Assembly (NCBI GenBank): GCA_030550235.1
Contig: JAUQPU010000007.1
Location: 1 to 48,283 of the forward strand
Length of the DNA stretch: 48,283 nucleotides
Direction of reading: 5' to 3'
From: Thermoproteota archaeon
Lineage (GTDB): Archaea > Thermoproteota > Nitrososphaeria_A > Caldarchaeales > Calditenuaceae
Part shown: positions 25,088 to 32,234 of the stretch, in pieces
Layout: every line of letters starts with the position of its first letter
Numbering within the stretch: the stretch's first letter is position 1
Notes under the pieces: model-generated
Told to the model about the DNA's origin: nothing
Seen by the model: only the letters and a program-made list of their open reading frames with translations
Database searches by the model: none
Translations under genes and position numbers: made by a program

Positions 25088-26059
25088 CTATTTCTCCCTT
25101 CGCAACCCCTCTTGCGGTAACTTCAAGATCTCCGCCGGGAATTTCGTCGATATTGCCCTCGCTACCTCCTTCGCCTTGTCTTGGGGCGCTATGGCTATGG
25201 CGCATCCACCCCCTCCCGCACCAGTAAGCTTCGCGCCAAGTGCACCAGCCTTCAAAGCATACTCGACAGCCTCGTCTAGAGCTCTATTCGACACCCCAAT
25301 CGTCTTGAGCAGATTGTGCTGAATTGTAAAGAGAGCACCAATCCTCTCAAACCTCAGATTCCTCAAAGCCACCTCCATCTCAGCGGCAACCTCATCATTC
25401 ACCAACCTGAGCCTCTCGAAAACGTTTATGAACTGCTCTCTAAGGGTTGAGACCTGCTTGACGATGCTGCCAGTTCTCCTCCCCTTCTTTGTACTTATCA
25501 ATATTATGTTGAACTCGTCCTCAACAGGTATTTGGCGCGGCTTCTCCCCCCTGACATACGATATGAATCCACCGGTCAGGGATGCCGCGAGGTCGACCCC
25601 CGAGGACCTGTAATGTATCTCTGACTCTGCTATTGAAGCTATCTCCAGCAGGTCTTGAAGTGTGGCTTCATGCCCGATAGAAGCGAGGCAGGCTGCTGCA
25701 ACCGCGAGGGAGACAGAGGCGGAAGAGCCGAGACCCATTCCCCGAGGAATATCAGACTTAATGACTACTGAGAAACCCTTAGCCCCAAACCTCTCGGATA
25801 TGTGGTCTATCATCGTCTTGAGAGGCCTTAGCCTTGTGGGCGCGCCTTGGTCTGAGCTTTTAATCAGCTTCTCCCCTCTCCAGACAGCCGATATTCTCGC
25901 GTCCTGCGATTCTATCGATACAAGGCCGTCATTCCTATGGCTCACAGTCGCATAAGCCCTCTTAGGAATAGCACAGGCTACAGCCCTACCTCCATATACA
26001 ACATAATGTTCACCACAAAAAATGACCTTCGCTGGTGCAGAATAAGTTAGCCCCCCCAT
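25088..26059 (-). CDS. mvk: Mevalonate kinase
   Basis: The 323-residue GHMP kinase phosphorylates mevalonate on the isoprenoid route. It has SAPAKVIFCGEHYVVYGG at the N-terminus, the ATP loop DIPRGMGLGSSASVSLAVA and the C-terminal KLTGAGGGGCAIAI. The GEH.VVYG form separates mevalonate kinase from the sugar kinases. With HMG-CoA synthase at 4286, this gives two mevalonate pathway steps in the window. Confidence 0.95.
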   Translation of the reverse strand: MGGLTYSAPAKVIFCGEHYVVYGGRAVACAIPKRAYATVSHRNDGLVSIESQDARISAVWRGEKLIKSSDQGAPTRLRPLKTMIDHISERFGAKGFSVVIKSDIPRGMGLGSSASVSLAVAAACLASIGHEATLQDLLEIASIAESEIHYRSSGVDLAASLTGGFISYVRGEKPRQIPVEDEFNIILISTKKGRRTGSIVKQVSTLREQFINVFERLRLVNDEVAAEMEVALRNLRFERIGALFTIQHNLLKTIGVSNRALDEAVEYALKAGALGAKLTGAGGGGCAIAIAPQDKAKEVARAISTKFPAEILKLPQEGLRREK

Positions 26060-26174
26060 TAAGTCTCTCTCAAATCTTTCCCTATCGACTCCTAAATATA
26101 GGTTAATTTATCCAGCCATCAGCCTCTAAGAAATCATTAAAGTTTTTGTAATACTTGAAGAGAATGGGTGAATA

Positions 26175-27260
26175 GTGAGTGGCCCGGTAGCCTGCCTAGA
26201 CATCGACTATTTCTATGCGCAGGCTGAGGAGCTCCGTAACCCAGCAATAAGAGATAGGCCTGTCCTCGTCTGCGTATATTCGGGCCGCACGCCCGACTCA
26301 GGCGTGGTCGCCACCAGCAACTACCTCGCCCGAAAATATGGGGTGAAGTCTGGGATGCCGATTAGGCGTGCCAAGGAGCTGTTAAGGAGCGTTGATGCCA
26401 TCTTCTTACCCGTTGATATGAGGTATTACTCAGGACTCTCCAAAAAGGTCTTCGAGATAGCTGGCGGGTATGCCGACGTCTTGGAGGTGGCAAGCATAGA
26501 CGAAGCGTTCCTCAGCCTAGTCGAGACCTCCTCCGGCTCCTATGAGAATGCGGCCCAGCTTATGGCTGATTTAAAGAGAGAGGTAAGGGAGAGGATTGGG
26601 CTGACCTGCAGCATAGGCGTGGCGAAGAACAAGCTCATAGCTAAGATGGCCGCTGACGACTCCAAGCCAGACGGCCTCCTAGTAATCAAGCCGGGAACCG
26701 AGGAGGAGTATCTGAGGCCCAAGCCAGTGAAGGACATACCCTACATCGGTGAGAGGATGGCGAAAAGGCTTCAGGAGATTGGAGTAAGGACGGTCGCCGA
26801 CCTCACAAGCATCCCACCGGACAGGCTTGTAGAAATCTTCGGGTTCAGGGTCGGCCGGTTTATCTATCTTGCTAGTCGAGGGGAGTATTTTGAGCAGGTG
26901 ACTCCACGCGGCGAGGCAAAGCAGTTGAGCAGGATGACAACGTTGAAGCGTCTAAGCAGGGATGAGGCTGAGATTTGGGAGCAGCTTGGGCGGGTGATTC
27001 GAGAGCTGCATCGGAGGATTGTGGAGCTTGGCTACGGGTTTAGGGGAGTGTCACTGATAGGCATAACAGAGGGGATGAAGCCTGTCAGTAGAAGCGCAGT
27101 CCTCCCACACCACACCCAGGAGCTAAGCGACCTAGAGAACACCTCCCACCGTCTCCTGAAGACTCTCTTAGCCGGGCTTGAGGAAGATCTAAGAAGGGTT
27201 GGGGTTAGGGTTTATGGGCTGAGCGTTGAGAGGGGGCAGAGTAGGCTCACAGACTTTTAG
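26175..27260 (+). CDS. dpo4: Y-family translesion DNA polymerase (Dpo4/DinB type)
   Basis: The 361-residue polymerase copies damaged DNA. It has the catalytic CLDIDYFYAQAEEL (Asp9 with steric-gate Tyr14), SGVVATSNYLARKYGVKSG, the second active-site motif VASIDEAFLSL, helix-hairpin-helix segments (IPYIGERMAKRLQEIGV) and a little-finger domain. The extreme C-terminus GQSRLTDF resembles a short PCNA-binding box (QxxLxxF). The start is GTG. It converges with the VIT-like gene. Confidence 0.95.
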   Translation: MSGPVACLDIDYFYAQAEELRNPAIRDRPVLVCVYSGRTPDSGVVATSNYLARKYGVKSGMPIRRAKELLRSVDAIFLPVDMRYYSGLSKKVFEIAGGYADVLEVASIDEAFLSLVETSSGSYENAAQLMADLKREVRERIGLTCSIGVAKNKLIAKMAADDSKPDGLLVIKPGTEEEYLRPKPVKDIPYIGERMAKRLQEIGVRTVADLTSIPPDRLVEIFGFRVGRFIYLASRGEYFEQVTPRGEAKQLSRMTTLKRLSRDEAEIWEQLGRVIRELHRRIVELGYGFRGVSLIGITEGMKPVSRSAVLPHHTQELSDLENTSHRLLKTLLAGLEEDLRRVGVRVYGLSVERGQSRLTDF

Positions 27261-27272
27261 CCATTTCGCTTT

Positions 27273-27869
27273 TTAGAAGAATGACTCCAGTAGAATTATC
27301 AGCCCCGCCGCGGCAAGTCCTGACCCTATCATCTGGGCAGAAGTCTTGATTACGCCTATCCTGGCTGAGCGGCCAACAACTGCTCCAGCAGCTAGTAGTA
27401 GGCCAGCTGTAAAAATGAGTGAGATTATTAAGCCATACATCGTCTCCTCACCCAAGTATACGGTGGCTAGGTATGGCAGAGATACAGTTAGGAATGCGGC
27501 GACTGGTGTAAGACCGTTAACGAGAGCGACCAACAGCGCAGCTATTGAGCCAACCTTCCCTTGTATGGTATCTCTCAAGGTTATGAGTGTTGCTAGTTCG
27601 AGCCTCTTTATCCTAGCCTCCTGCTCGGCCCTCTCCGAGATAAGCGCCCCCGTCCAGCCTGAAATAACCATAGCAATGATTACTGCGACGAGGGTCTGAG
27701 AAATAACCCCGAAGCCGTGTGGGCCGGAGAAGTGGAGGCCGAAGACGACACCTATACCAACCATCGCCCCATCGAAGAGCTGTAGAGAGAAGTAGCGCCG
27801 AGCAACCTCGCTAGTCTCAGCAACTGTAAATATCGTTTTTAAACGTTGACGAAGACCACCAAGCACCAT
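27273..27869 (-). CDS. VIT family-like membrane protein
   Basis: The 198-residue integral membrane protein has about five hydrophobic segments and a charged loop (ALISERAEQEARIKRLEL), the arrangement of archaeal VIT1/CCC1-like proteins (TIGR00267-type). Relatives move iron or manganese, but the archaeal members are mostly uncharacterised. The DUF211 gene ends 10 bases upstream and is probably co-transcribed. Confidence 0.78.
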   Translation of the reverse strand: MVLGGLRQRLKTIFTVAETSEVARRYFSLQLFDGAMVGIGVVFGLHFSGPHGFGVISQTLVAVIIAMVISGWTGALISERAEQEARIKRLELATLITLRDTIQGKVGSIAALLVALVNGLTPVAAFLTVSLPYLATVYLGEETMYGLIISLIFTAGLLLAAGAVVGRSARIGVIKTSAQMIGSGLAAAGLIILLESFF

Positions 27870-27878
27870 AGCTGTTCA

Positions 27879-28166
27879 CTACCTCTTGCGCTCCACCTTC
27901 TCCACAACCGTCGCATCCACGCTATGAATGGCGCCACCCAGGGTCCTAATAGCCTCTCCAATCCTCTCAACATCCAGCTCGCTACCATCAATAATCAGCT
28001 TCACAGTCTCGGTCTCCGCGTCTACCTCAACGACAGATGAGTCGATCTTTTTAACCCCCCTAATACCTGCCAGCCTCTTGCTAAACTCCACAATATCTGG
28101 CTGGTGCGGCTTTAGAACATCTAACACAAGCCTAGTTATCTGGATAGTCTCACGGGTCTCCGACAT
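27879..28166 (-). CDS. DUF211 small protein
   Basis: The 95-residue protein fits DUF211, an archaeal family of ferredoxin-like fold proteins: ITRLVLDVLKPHQPDIVEF at the N-terminus and IRTLGGAIHSVDATVVE at the C-terminus. A role in binding metal or small ligands has been suggested from structures, but the function is not known. It precedes the VIT-like transporter gene in a likely two-gene operon, which would be consistent with metal handling (inference). Confidence 0.88.
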   Translation of the reverse strand: MSETRETIQITRLVLDVLKPHQPDIVEFSKRLAGIRGVKKIDSSVVEVDAETETVKLIIDGSELDVERIGEAIRTLGGAIHSVDATVVEKVERKR

Positions 28167-28463
28167 CTATTTGGGAGCCACCCACCTCAATTATTTCTTC
28201 CCACGTCTATATTAAGGGTTTTGTCAAGAACGCATAAAAAGGCTTGAGAAGTACTCCATCGGAGTGGTTTTTGAGGTTTTTAGGTTTATTTAAGGAGGGG
28301 CTCCGCGCTCAAGATCGCAATCACCAACTCAGCCTGGCCAGACACTTCATTGCCCTAAACACCGGTGTCTATTCTTGGTTTATAGGTTTTTCTGACATAT
28401 CCCAGCTGTTTGGGGCTGTCGCTGGGAATCTTTTTTAATCTATTAGATTCCTATCTCTTGGAT
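28167..28463. other. 297-base gap before the threonine dehydratase gene
   Basis: This is the longest stretch without a recognised gene. A 64-codon frame from a TTG at 28244 to 28438 shows no family I know. A TATA-like GCATAAAAAG (28230-28239) precedes it. The right end holds the dehydratase promoter (28431-28440). A small RNA or small protein is possible, but I see nothing that decides this. Confidence 0.35.
28431..28440 (+). promoter_or_regulatory. TATA-like box of the threonine dehydratase gene
   Basis: TTTTTTAATC lies 24-33 bases before the ATG at 28464 and argues against the longer frame from 28410. Confidence 0.5.
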
Positions 28464-29423
28464 ATGATTACGTTGAGGAATGTTATTGAGGCTTCTCGTA
28501 TACTGGGGCAGTATCTTAAGTCGACTCCACTTGTCTATTCGAGGGGGCTTTCGAGGGAGTTGGGCTGTGACGTATGGGTGAAGCTTGAGAACCTGAACCC
28601 TACCTACTCCTTTAAAGTCAGAGGCGGAATCTACTACATGTATAAGATGCTTGAAGATGTTAAGAAGACCGGAGTCATCACAGCCTCCATGGGGAATCAC
28701 GCCCAGTCTATCGCCTATGCTGGAAGCCAATTCGGAGTAGACGTCCATGTAGTAATGCCCAGCTGGGTATCTAACGTGAAGAAGAGAGCGCTCCAGGAGC
28801 TCGGCGCCCACGTCATAACTTATGGCTCCTTCTTCGACGAGGCCGCTCTATACGCCGAGTCACTGGCACAGAAGCAGGGCTATAGATACATCCACGCGAT
28901 AAACGAGACGCTACTCTACCCCGGCGTAGCGACTATGCACCTTGAGGTTCTTAGAGAGCTGCCTGACGTGGATGTTGTTATCAACCCAGTTGGAGGAGGC
29001 TCCGGGGCGATTGGGGCCTGCGTAGTCTACAAGTCTGCGGACCCCTCGATAAAAGTCGTTGGGGTGCAGGCGGAGGGGGCTCCAGCACTCTACGAATCGC
29101 TGAAGCAGGGCCGCCTGGTCTCTAGGGAAAAGGTTGAGACTAGGGCAGAGGGCCTTGCCGTGGCCAGGGCGTACGATGTACCATTCTCAATACTCTATGG
29201 GAGGATTGACGACATGGTTTTGGTCTCGGATGATGAGATGGAGAGGGGTATAAGGGCGCTCTACCGCCACATTAGACAGATAGCGGAGCACGCGGGAGCT
29301 GCTGCAACAGCCGCGGCCTACAAGATTAGGGGGAGCCTTGAGGGTAAGAAGGTTGTGCTGATGCTGACTGGAGGGAATATTGACGAGACCCAGATAGCCC
29401 GTATACTCTCAGAAAAGAGCTAG
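28464..29423 (+). CDS. Threonine/serine dehydratase (PLP fold type II)
   Basis: The 319-residue PLP enzyme deaminates threonine or serine to the 2-oxo acid, feeding isoleucine synthesis or amino acid breakdown. The PLP lysine is in NPTYSFKVRGG, the phosphate loop is NPVGGGSGAIG and the C-terminus has MLTGGNID. The length suits the short catabolic form without an ACT regulatory domain. I take the ATG at 28464 as start because a TATA-like box lies just upstream and the earlier frame adds no conserved sequence. A serine racemase activity is also possible for this family. Confidence 0.92.
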   Translation: MITLRNVIEASRILGQYLKSTPLVYSRGLSRELGCDVWVKLENLNPTYSFKVRGGIYYMYKMLEDVKKTGVITASMGNHAQSIAYAGSQFGVDVHVVMPSWVSNVKKRALQELGAHVITYGSFFDEAALYAESLAQKQGYRYIHAINETLLYPGVATMHLEVLRELPDVDVVINPVGGGSGAIGACVVYKSADPSIKVVGVQAEGAPALYESLKQGRLVSREKVETRAEGLAVARAYDVPFSILYGRIDDMVLVSDDEMERGIRALYRHIRQIAEHAGAAATAAAYKIRGSLEGKKVVLMLTGGNIDETQIARILSEKS

Positions 29424-29445
29424 AGATGCAGGCCCTTGATATTTT

Positions 29446-30612
29446 CTAGATCGTTGAGACTATCCTTATCGCCAGGGGCTCAAAGAGCCGTGTTGTAGAG
29501 ACGTAGATTATGTCCTTATCCCGCACTCCAGCCTGGGCGAGAATAACATCATCATCAAGCCTCTTTCCACCATACAATATCTCGGGGTCAGGGAAACCGA
29601 GGGTCGAGGCCAGAGCCTCCTTAAGTTTAAGAACACTCTCTCTTAGGTCGAAAGAAAACTCTAAAGGAGAGGATTCGTTCTCACCACAAACTATGCAATG
29701 CGGGTCCCGCATGATCTTAACGCGAGAGAGGCGGGAGTTGAGAGCGTCATAAACTAGGAGGCCTGTAGGCACCTGCCCAAGCTTCTTCTTGTGGAGGAGC
29801 TGTACACCCATGGTTGTCATGATGCCTGCAACCACCGAGGCCACGCTTTGAATCGCCGGCATAGGCGGTGTCAGCCTTGACCGCAGCTCCTCTATCAAGC
29901 CCAGAACCTCGTCATCAGCAATGCCGGATATCGTCTCCAGCCTCGTGTATTTTATGTCGTAGATTGTCTTTATGTTGAGCTGGAAGAGCTTCTCGGCCTG
30001 CTCCACGCCGACCTCTATTCCATGTTCCCTCAAATCGTTCACTAGGTCTTCAGGCCTTCTTCTCCTGAGCGTACACTCTGCAAGCCTCTCCTCCCGTGGA
30101 ATCAGGTTGATACTCTGGCACTCTAGGCATGCAGTCCTTCTGGGCAGGACCATTTGGATGTTCCCATAGAACCCGCTCATGGCTCCGTCGATTAGGGGCT
30201 TATCAAGGCCTACGGCCACGGAGTTCAGCCATCTCCTAGAAGCCCAGTTATCTAGGCAAGAGAATATTATGTCCGCACCGCTAAGCACCTCCTCCCCAAG
30301 CTCCCTAATATCACGACCAAAGGCCTCGACAGATACGTGAGGATTAATCTCACGGAGCCTCTCAGCAGCAACGCTCGCTTTACCCCTACCTATATCCGCG
30401 TCCCGAAATAGGAGCTGCCTACTCAAGTTACTGAGCTCCACATAGTCATAATCAACGATTATCAGCTTCCCTATACCCATCATCGCGAGGTTCTTCGCAA
30501 CCTCGCCGCCTATGGCCCCGACGCCGGCAATGAATGCCGATGAGAAAGAGAGGGTATTCTGGTCCCACCCTTCTATACGGATTTGACGATCGTATCTTTC
30601 CATATTTGTCAT
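29446..30612 (-). CDS. E1-like ubiquitin-activating enzyme with C-terminal ubiquitin-fold domain
   Basis: The 388-residue protein adenylates the C-terminus of the ubiquitin-like protein and takes it up as a thioester. The Rossmann adenylation domain shows GVGAIGG (residues 30-36), Asp54, Arg65, Lys78 and Asp121. Zinc cysteines are C162/C165 and C306/C309. The likely catalytic Cys180 is in LAECTLRRR, followed by a short helical catalytic-cysteine domain. Residues about 318-375 look strikingly like ubiquitin (VLKLKEALASTLGF, then ILYGGKRLDDD), which would be the E2-recruiting ubiquitin-fold domain. The ATG overlaps the E2 stop (ATGA), so Ubl, E2 and E1 are translated in order from one message. 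Confidence 0.95.
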   Translation of the reverse strand: MTNMERYDRQIRIEGWDQNTLSFSSAFIAGVGAIGGEVAKNLAMMGIGKLIIVDYDYVELSNLSRQLLFRDADIGRGKASVAAERLREINPHVSVEAFGRDIRELGEEVLSGADIIFSCLDNWASRRWLNSVAVGLDKPLIDGAMSGFYGNIQMVLPRRTACLECQSINLIPREERLAECTLRRRRPEDLVNDLREHGIEVGVEQAEKLFQLNIKTIYDIKYTRLETISGIADDEVLGLIEELRSRLTPPMPAIQSVASVVAGIMTTMGVQLLHKKKLGQVPTGLLVYDALNSRLSRVKIMRDPHCIVCGENESSPLEFSFDLRESVLKLKEALASTLGFPDPEILYGGKRLDDDVILAQAGVRDKDIIYVSTTRLFEPLAIRIVSTI

Positions 30613-31112
30613 ATCTCTGTGAGCTTCTCGAGGGACCTCTCAGGCGTGGCGTAGAGTCTTATATACTCCCTAACCCTCGCCACAAACCTCTCCGGGTAGA
30701 GCTTCAGCTCTTGGGCCGCCCACACGTTTAGCGGGTCTTCCGGGTTTGGGTTGACGAGGAGGTTCTTCAAAGCCTCGATAACCGAGACGACATGCATGTT
30801 AGGATACCAATCCTTGTTCAATATGGATTCACAGATTTTAGCAGGCTCCCCGTCTGTGAAGTTTGGATGCCATATCCTTGTATGCCAAGTGACTTCAGGA
30901 GGAACAAAGGGGAATGACCTCGGGAGGATAATCTCCACCACAAAGACACCGCCATCATAGACGCCTGAGCCGATAATCGTTCCTTTATAATGGGTTAGAT
31001 CACCACCTACGGCGTCGAAGTTGGGCTCGTAATTCCTGATGAGCTGGTACTCCTGGGCCAGCCTCTTGGCCCAGCGGGTCTCAGGAAGATACCCAACCTC
31101 CGACGCCTCCAA
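30609..31112 (-). CDS. E2-like ubiquitin-conjugating enzyme
   Basis: The 167-residue protein has the E2 (UBC) fold and complete catalytic core: HPN at residues 82-84 in TRIWHPNFTDG, the thioester Cys94 in AKICESILN and Trp102 in KDWYPN, followed by the conserved VVSVIEALKNLLVNPNPEDPLN helix region. In the known archaeal pathway it receives the ubiquitin-like protein from E1 and passes it to lysines. The start is a TTG two bases after the Ubl stop codon. Length and motif order match eukaryotic E2 cores. Confidence 0.96.
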   Translation of the reverse strand: MEASEVGYLPETRWAKRLAQEYQLIRNYEPNFDAVGGDLTHYKGTIIGSGVYDGGVFVVEIILPRSFPFVPPEVTWHTRIWHPNFTDGEPAKICESILNKDWYPNMHVVSVIEALKNLLVNPNPEDPLNVWAAQELKLYPERFVARVREYIRLYATPERSLEKLTEI

Positions 31113-31114
31113 GA

Positions 31115-31360
31115 CTAACCACCAACCGTTCTAGTAATTAGGACGAGCTTGTCTCCCTCGGTCACTCCTGCAGAGGAGATTGTCTCAGAGTCGCTTAGTG
31201 CCCTACCTTTAAAAGTAAGCCTCGCATCCTCAGGTCTCAGCTTCTTTATGGCGCAGACCCTCATCTTCACGGCGCCAATACTCGCATTGGGAGGAACATC
31301 CAGCTCGATGGGCGGGCCACCACCAACAGCGGGGACAATCCTAACCTTCATATTTCTCAC
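31115..31360 (-). CDS. Ubiquitin-like modifier protein ending in Gly-Gly
   Basis: The 81-residue beta-grasp protein has ubiquitin-like elements: MKVRIVPAVGGGPPIELDVP, helix IGAVKMRVCAIKKLRPEDA, then LTFKGRALSDSETISSAGV and DKLVLITRTVGG. The stop codon directly follows the Gly-Gly, so the tail is already mature and no processing is needed before activation. It is the first gene of the Ubl-E2-E1 operon and faces a divergent promoter region shared with the JAMM gene. Ubiquitin's Lys48 region is only loosely kept. The start could instead be the Met at codon 4 (31351). Confidence 0.95.
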   Translation of the reverse strand: MRNMKVRIVPAVGGGPPIELDVPPNASIGAVKMRVCAIKKLRPEDARLTFKGRALSDSETISSAGVTEGDKLVLITRTVGG

Positions 31361-31387
31361 TTCGCCTAAACCAGTTTACTTGATGGG

Positions 31388-31397
31388 CTATAAATAG
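31388..31397. promoter_or_regulatory. TATA box of the Ubl-E2-E1 operon
   Basis: CTATTTATAG on the minus strand lies 28-37 bases before the Ubl ATG, predicting a leader of a few bases. The box is nearly symmetric, so it could also read rightward. Confidence 0.55.
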
Positions 31398-31406
31398 ATT
31401 AACTGT

Positions 31407-31583
31407 ATGAGAATCGCGCGCATATCTACGCAACCAATACGCGTGCCAATAAACTGGTGCGTTGGGCTCCAGTATCGAGGGATTCTTAAGCCTTCTCCAA
31501 GGACGGCACAGGCGTATGTTGTGGCGAGCTTTTATGGGCTTGTGATGGTATTTACATCGTTTCATGGGATTACGCGTAGGTAA
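31407..31583 (+). CDS. Possible 58-residue small protein between Ubl and JAMM genes
   Basis: An open frame of 59 codons runs from ATG 31407 to TAA 31583 in the 262-base divergent region of the ubiquitin-like cluster. The product contains a single Cys and no zinc-binding pattern, so it is not the small RING protein of related archaea. I see no ribosome binding site. Chance is a serious alternative; it could equally be leader or regulatory sequence. Confidence 0.2.
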   Translation: MRIARISTQPIRVPINWCVGLQYRGILKPSPRTAQAYVVASFYGLVMVFTSFHGITRR

Positions 31584-31586
31584 GGG

Positions 31587-31595
31587 GTTTATAGG
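31587..31595 (+). promoter_or_regulatory. TATA box of the JAMM gene
   Basis: GTTTATAGG lies 28-36 bases before the ATG at 31623. An AAGGGGGTAGA stretch directly before the ATG can also act as a ribosome binding site. Confidence 0.5.
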
Positions 31596-31622
31596 CGAGT
31601 AGTATCTTGATAAGGGGGTAGA

Positions 31623-32234
31623 ATGAGGGTTAGACTACTTCCACCCGCTTTAGCCAAAATCATCAACCACGCCCTATCCAGTCCCAGCGTAGAGGTGGCT
31701 GGCCTTCTAATTGGGACGGAGGAGAACGGTGTTGTGGAGGTCTGGGACGCCGTTACTGGTAGCCAGATGGGGTCTAGCGGCTTCGTAGTTCTTAACGAGG
31801 AGGTTATGGCGACAGTTGCCGAGTTCCTGCACGACAATAAAATACCCCTATTTATTGTAGGCTGGTACCACTCCCACCCCTCCCTCGGTCTCTTCCTCTC
31901 GCCCATAGACATCAGGACCCAGCTGACCTACCAGGCACTTTACCAAAACGCCATAGCGCTCGTCATAGACCCATCGAGATACAGCGGCTCCAAGAAGATT
32001 TCAGACTCCCTCTTCAAGGTCTTTAGAGTGGGCTTAAATAACCAGGTGATCGAGCTTCCCGTATCCTTATCGGCGGGCACTCGGAAAATGCTTGAATCCA
32101 CACTCATAAGCCTCACTACAACGTCTATCTTCCAATATCAAGAACATAACATCCCGGTCTCGAAACCCTTCAAGGTTATCAGTAACTTTTTACTATATGG
32201 TTTAAGGTCGGAGGGGGGCAAAAGACGTGAGTGA
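31623..32234 (+). CDS. JAMM/MPN+ metalloprotease, Rpn11-like deubiquitinase
   Basis: The 203-residue protein has an intact zinc JAMM site: Glu24 (VEVAGLLIG), His83 and His85 in GWYHSHP, and Asp96 in SPIDIRTQ, matching HxH-x10-D with the preceding Ser93. In Caldiarchaeum the related Rpn11-like enzyme trims and removes the archaeal ubiquitin. Because the Ubl here already ends in Gly-Gly, removal from substrates is the more likely job. It is transcribed away from the Ubl operon and its 3' end overlaps the coiled-coil gene by 8 bases. Confidence 0.95.
   Translation: MRVRLLPPALAKIINHALSSPSVEVAGLLIGTEENGVVEVWDAVTGSQMGSSGFVVLNEEVMATVAEFLHDNKIPLFIVGWYHSHPSLGLFLSPIDIRTQLTYQALYQNAIALVIDPSRYSGSKKISDSLFKVFRVGLNNQVIELPVSLSAGTRKMLESTLISLTTTSIFQYQEHNIPVSKPFKVISNFLLYGLRSEGGKRRE

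Noticed and set aside
29424-29445. Place where a small RING (srfp) gene would be expected after E1
   Set aside because: Only 22 bases separate the E1 stop from the stop of the convergent threonine dehydratase gene; no gene fits.
31341-31565. 74-codon minus-strand frame across the Ubl start with Cys and His residues
   Set aside because: It overlaps the Ubl gene start, its Cys/His spacing fits no zinc finger, and it lacks a ribosome binding site; it is a shadow frame.
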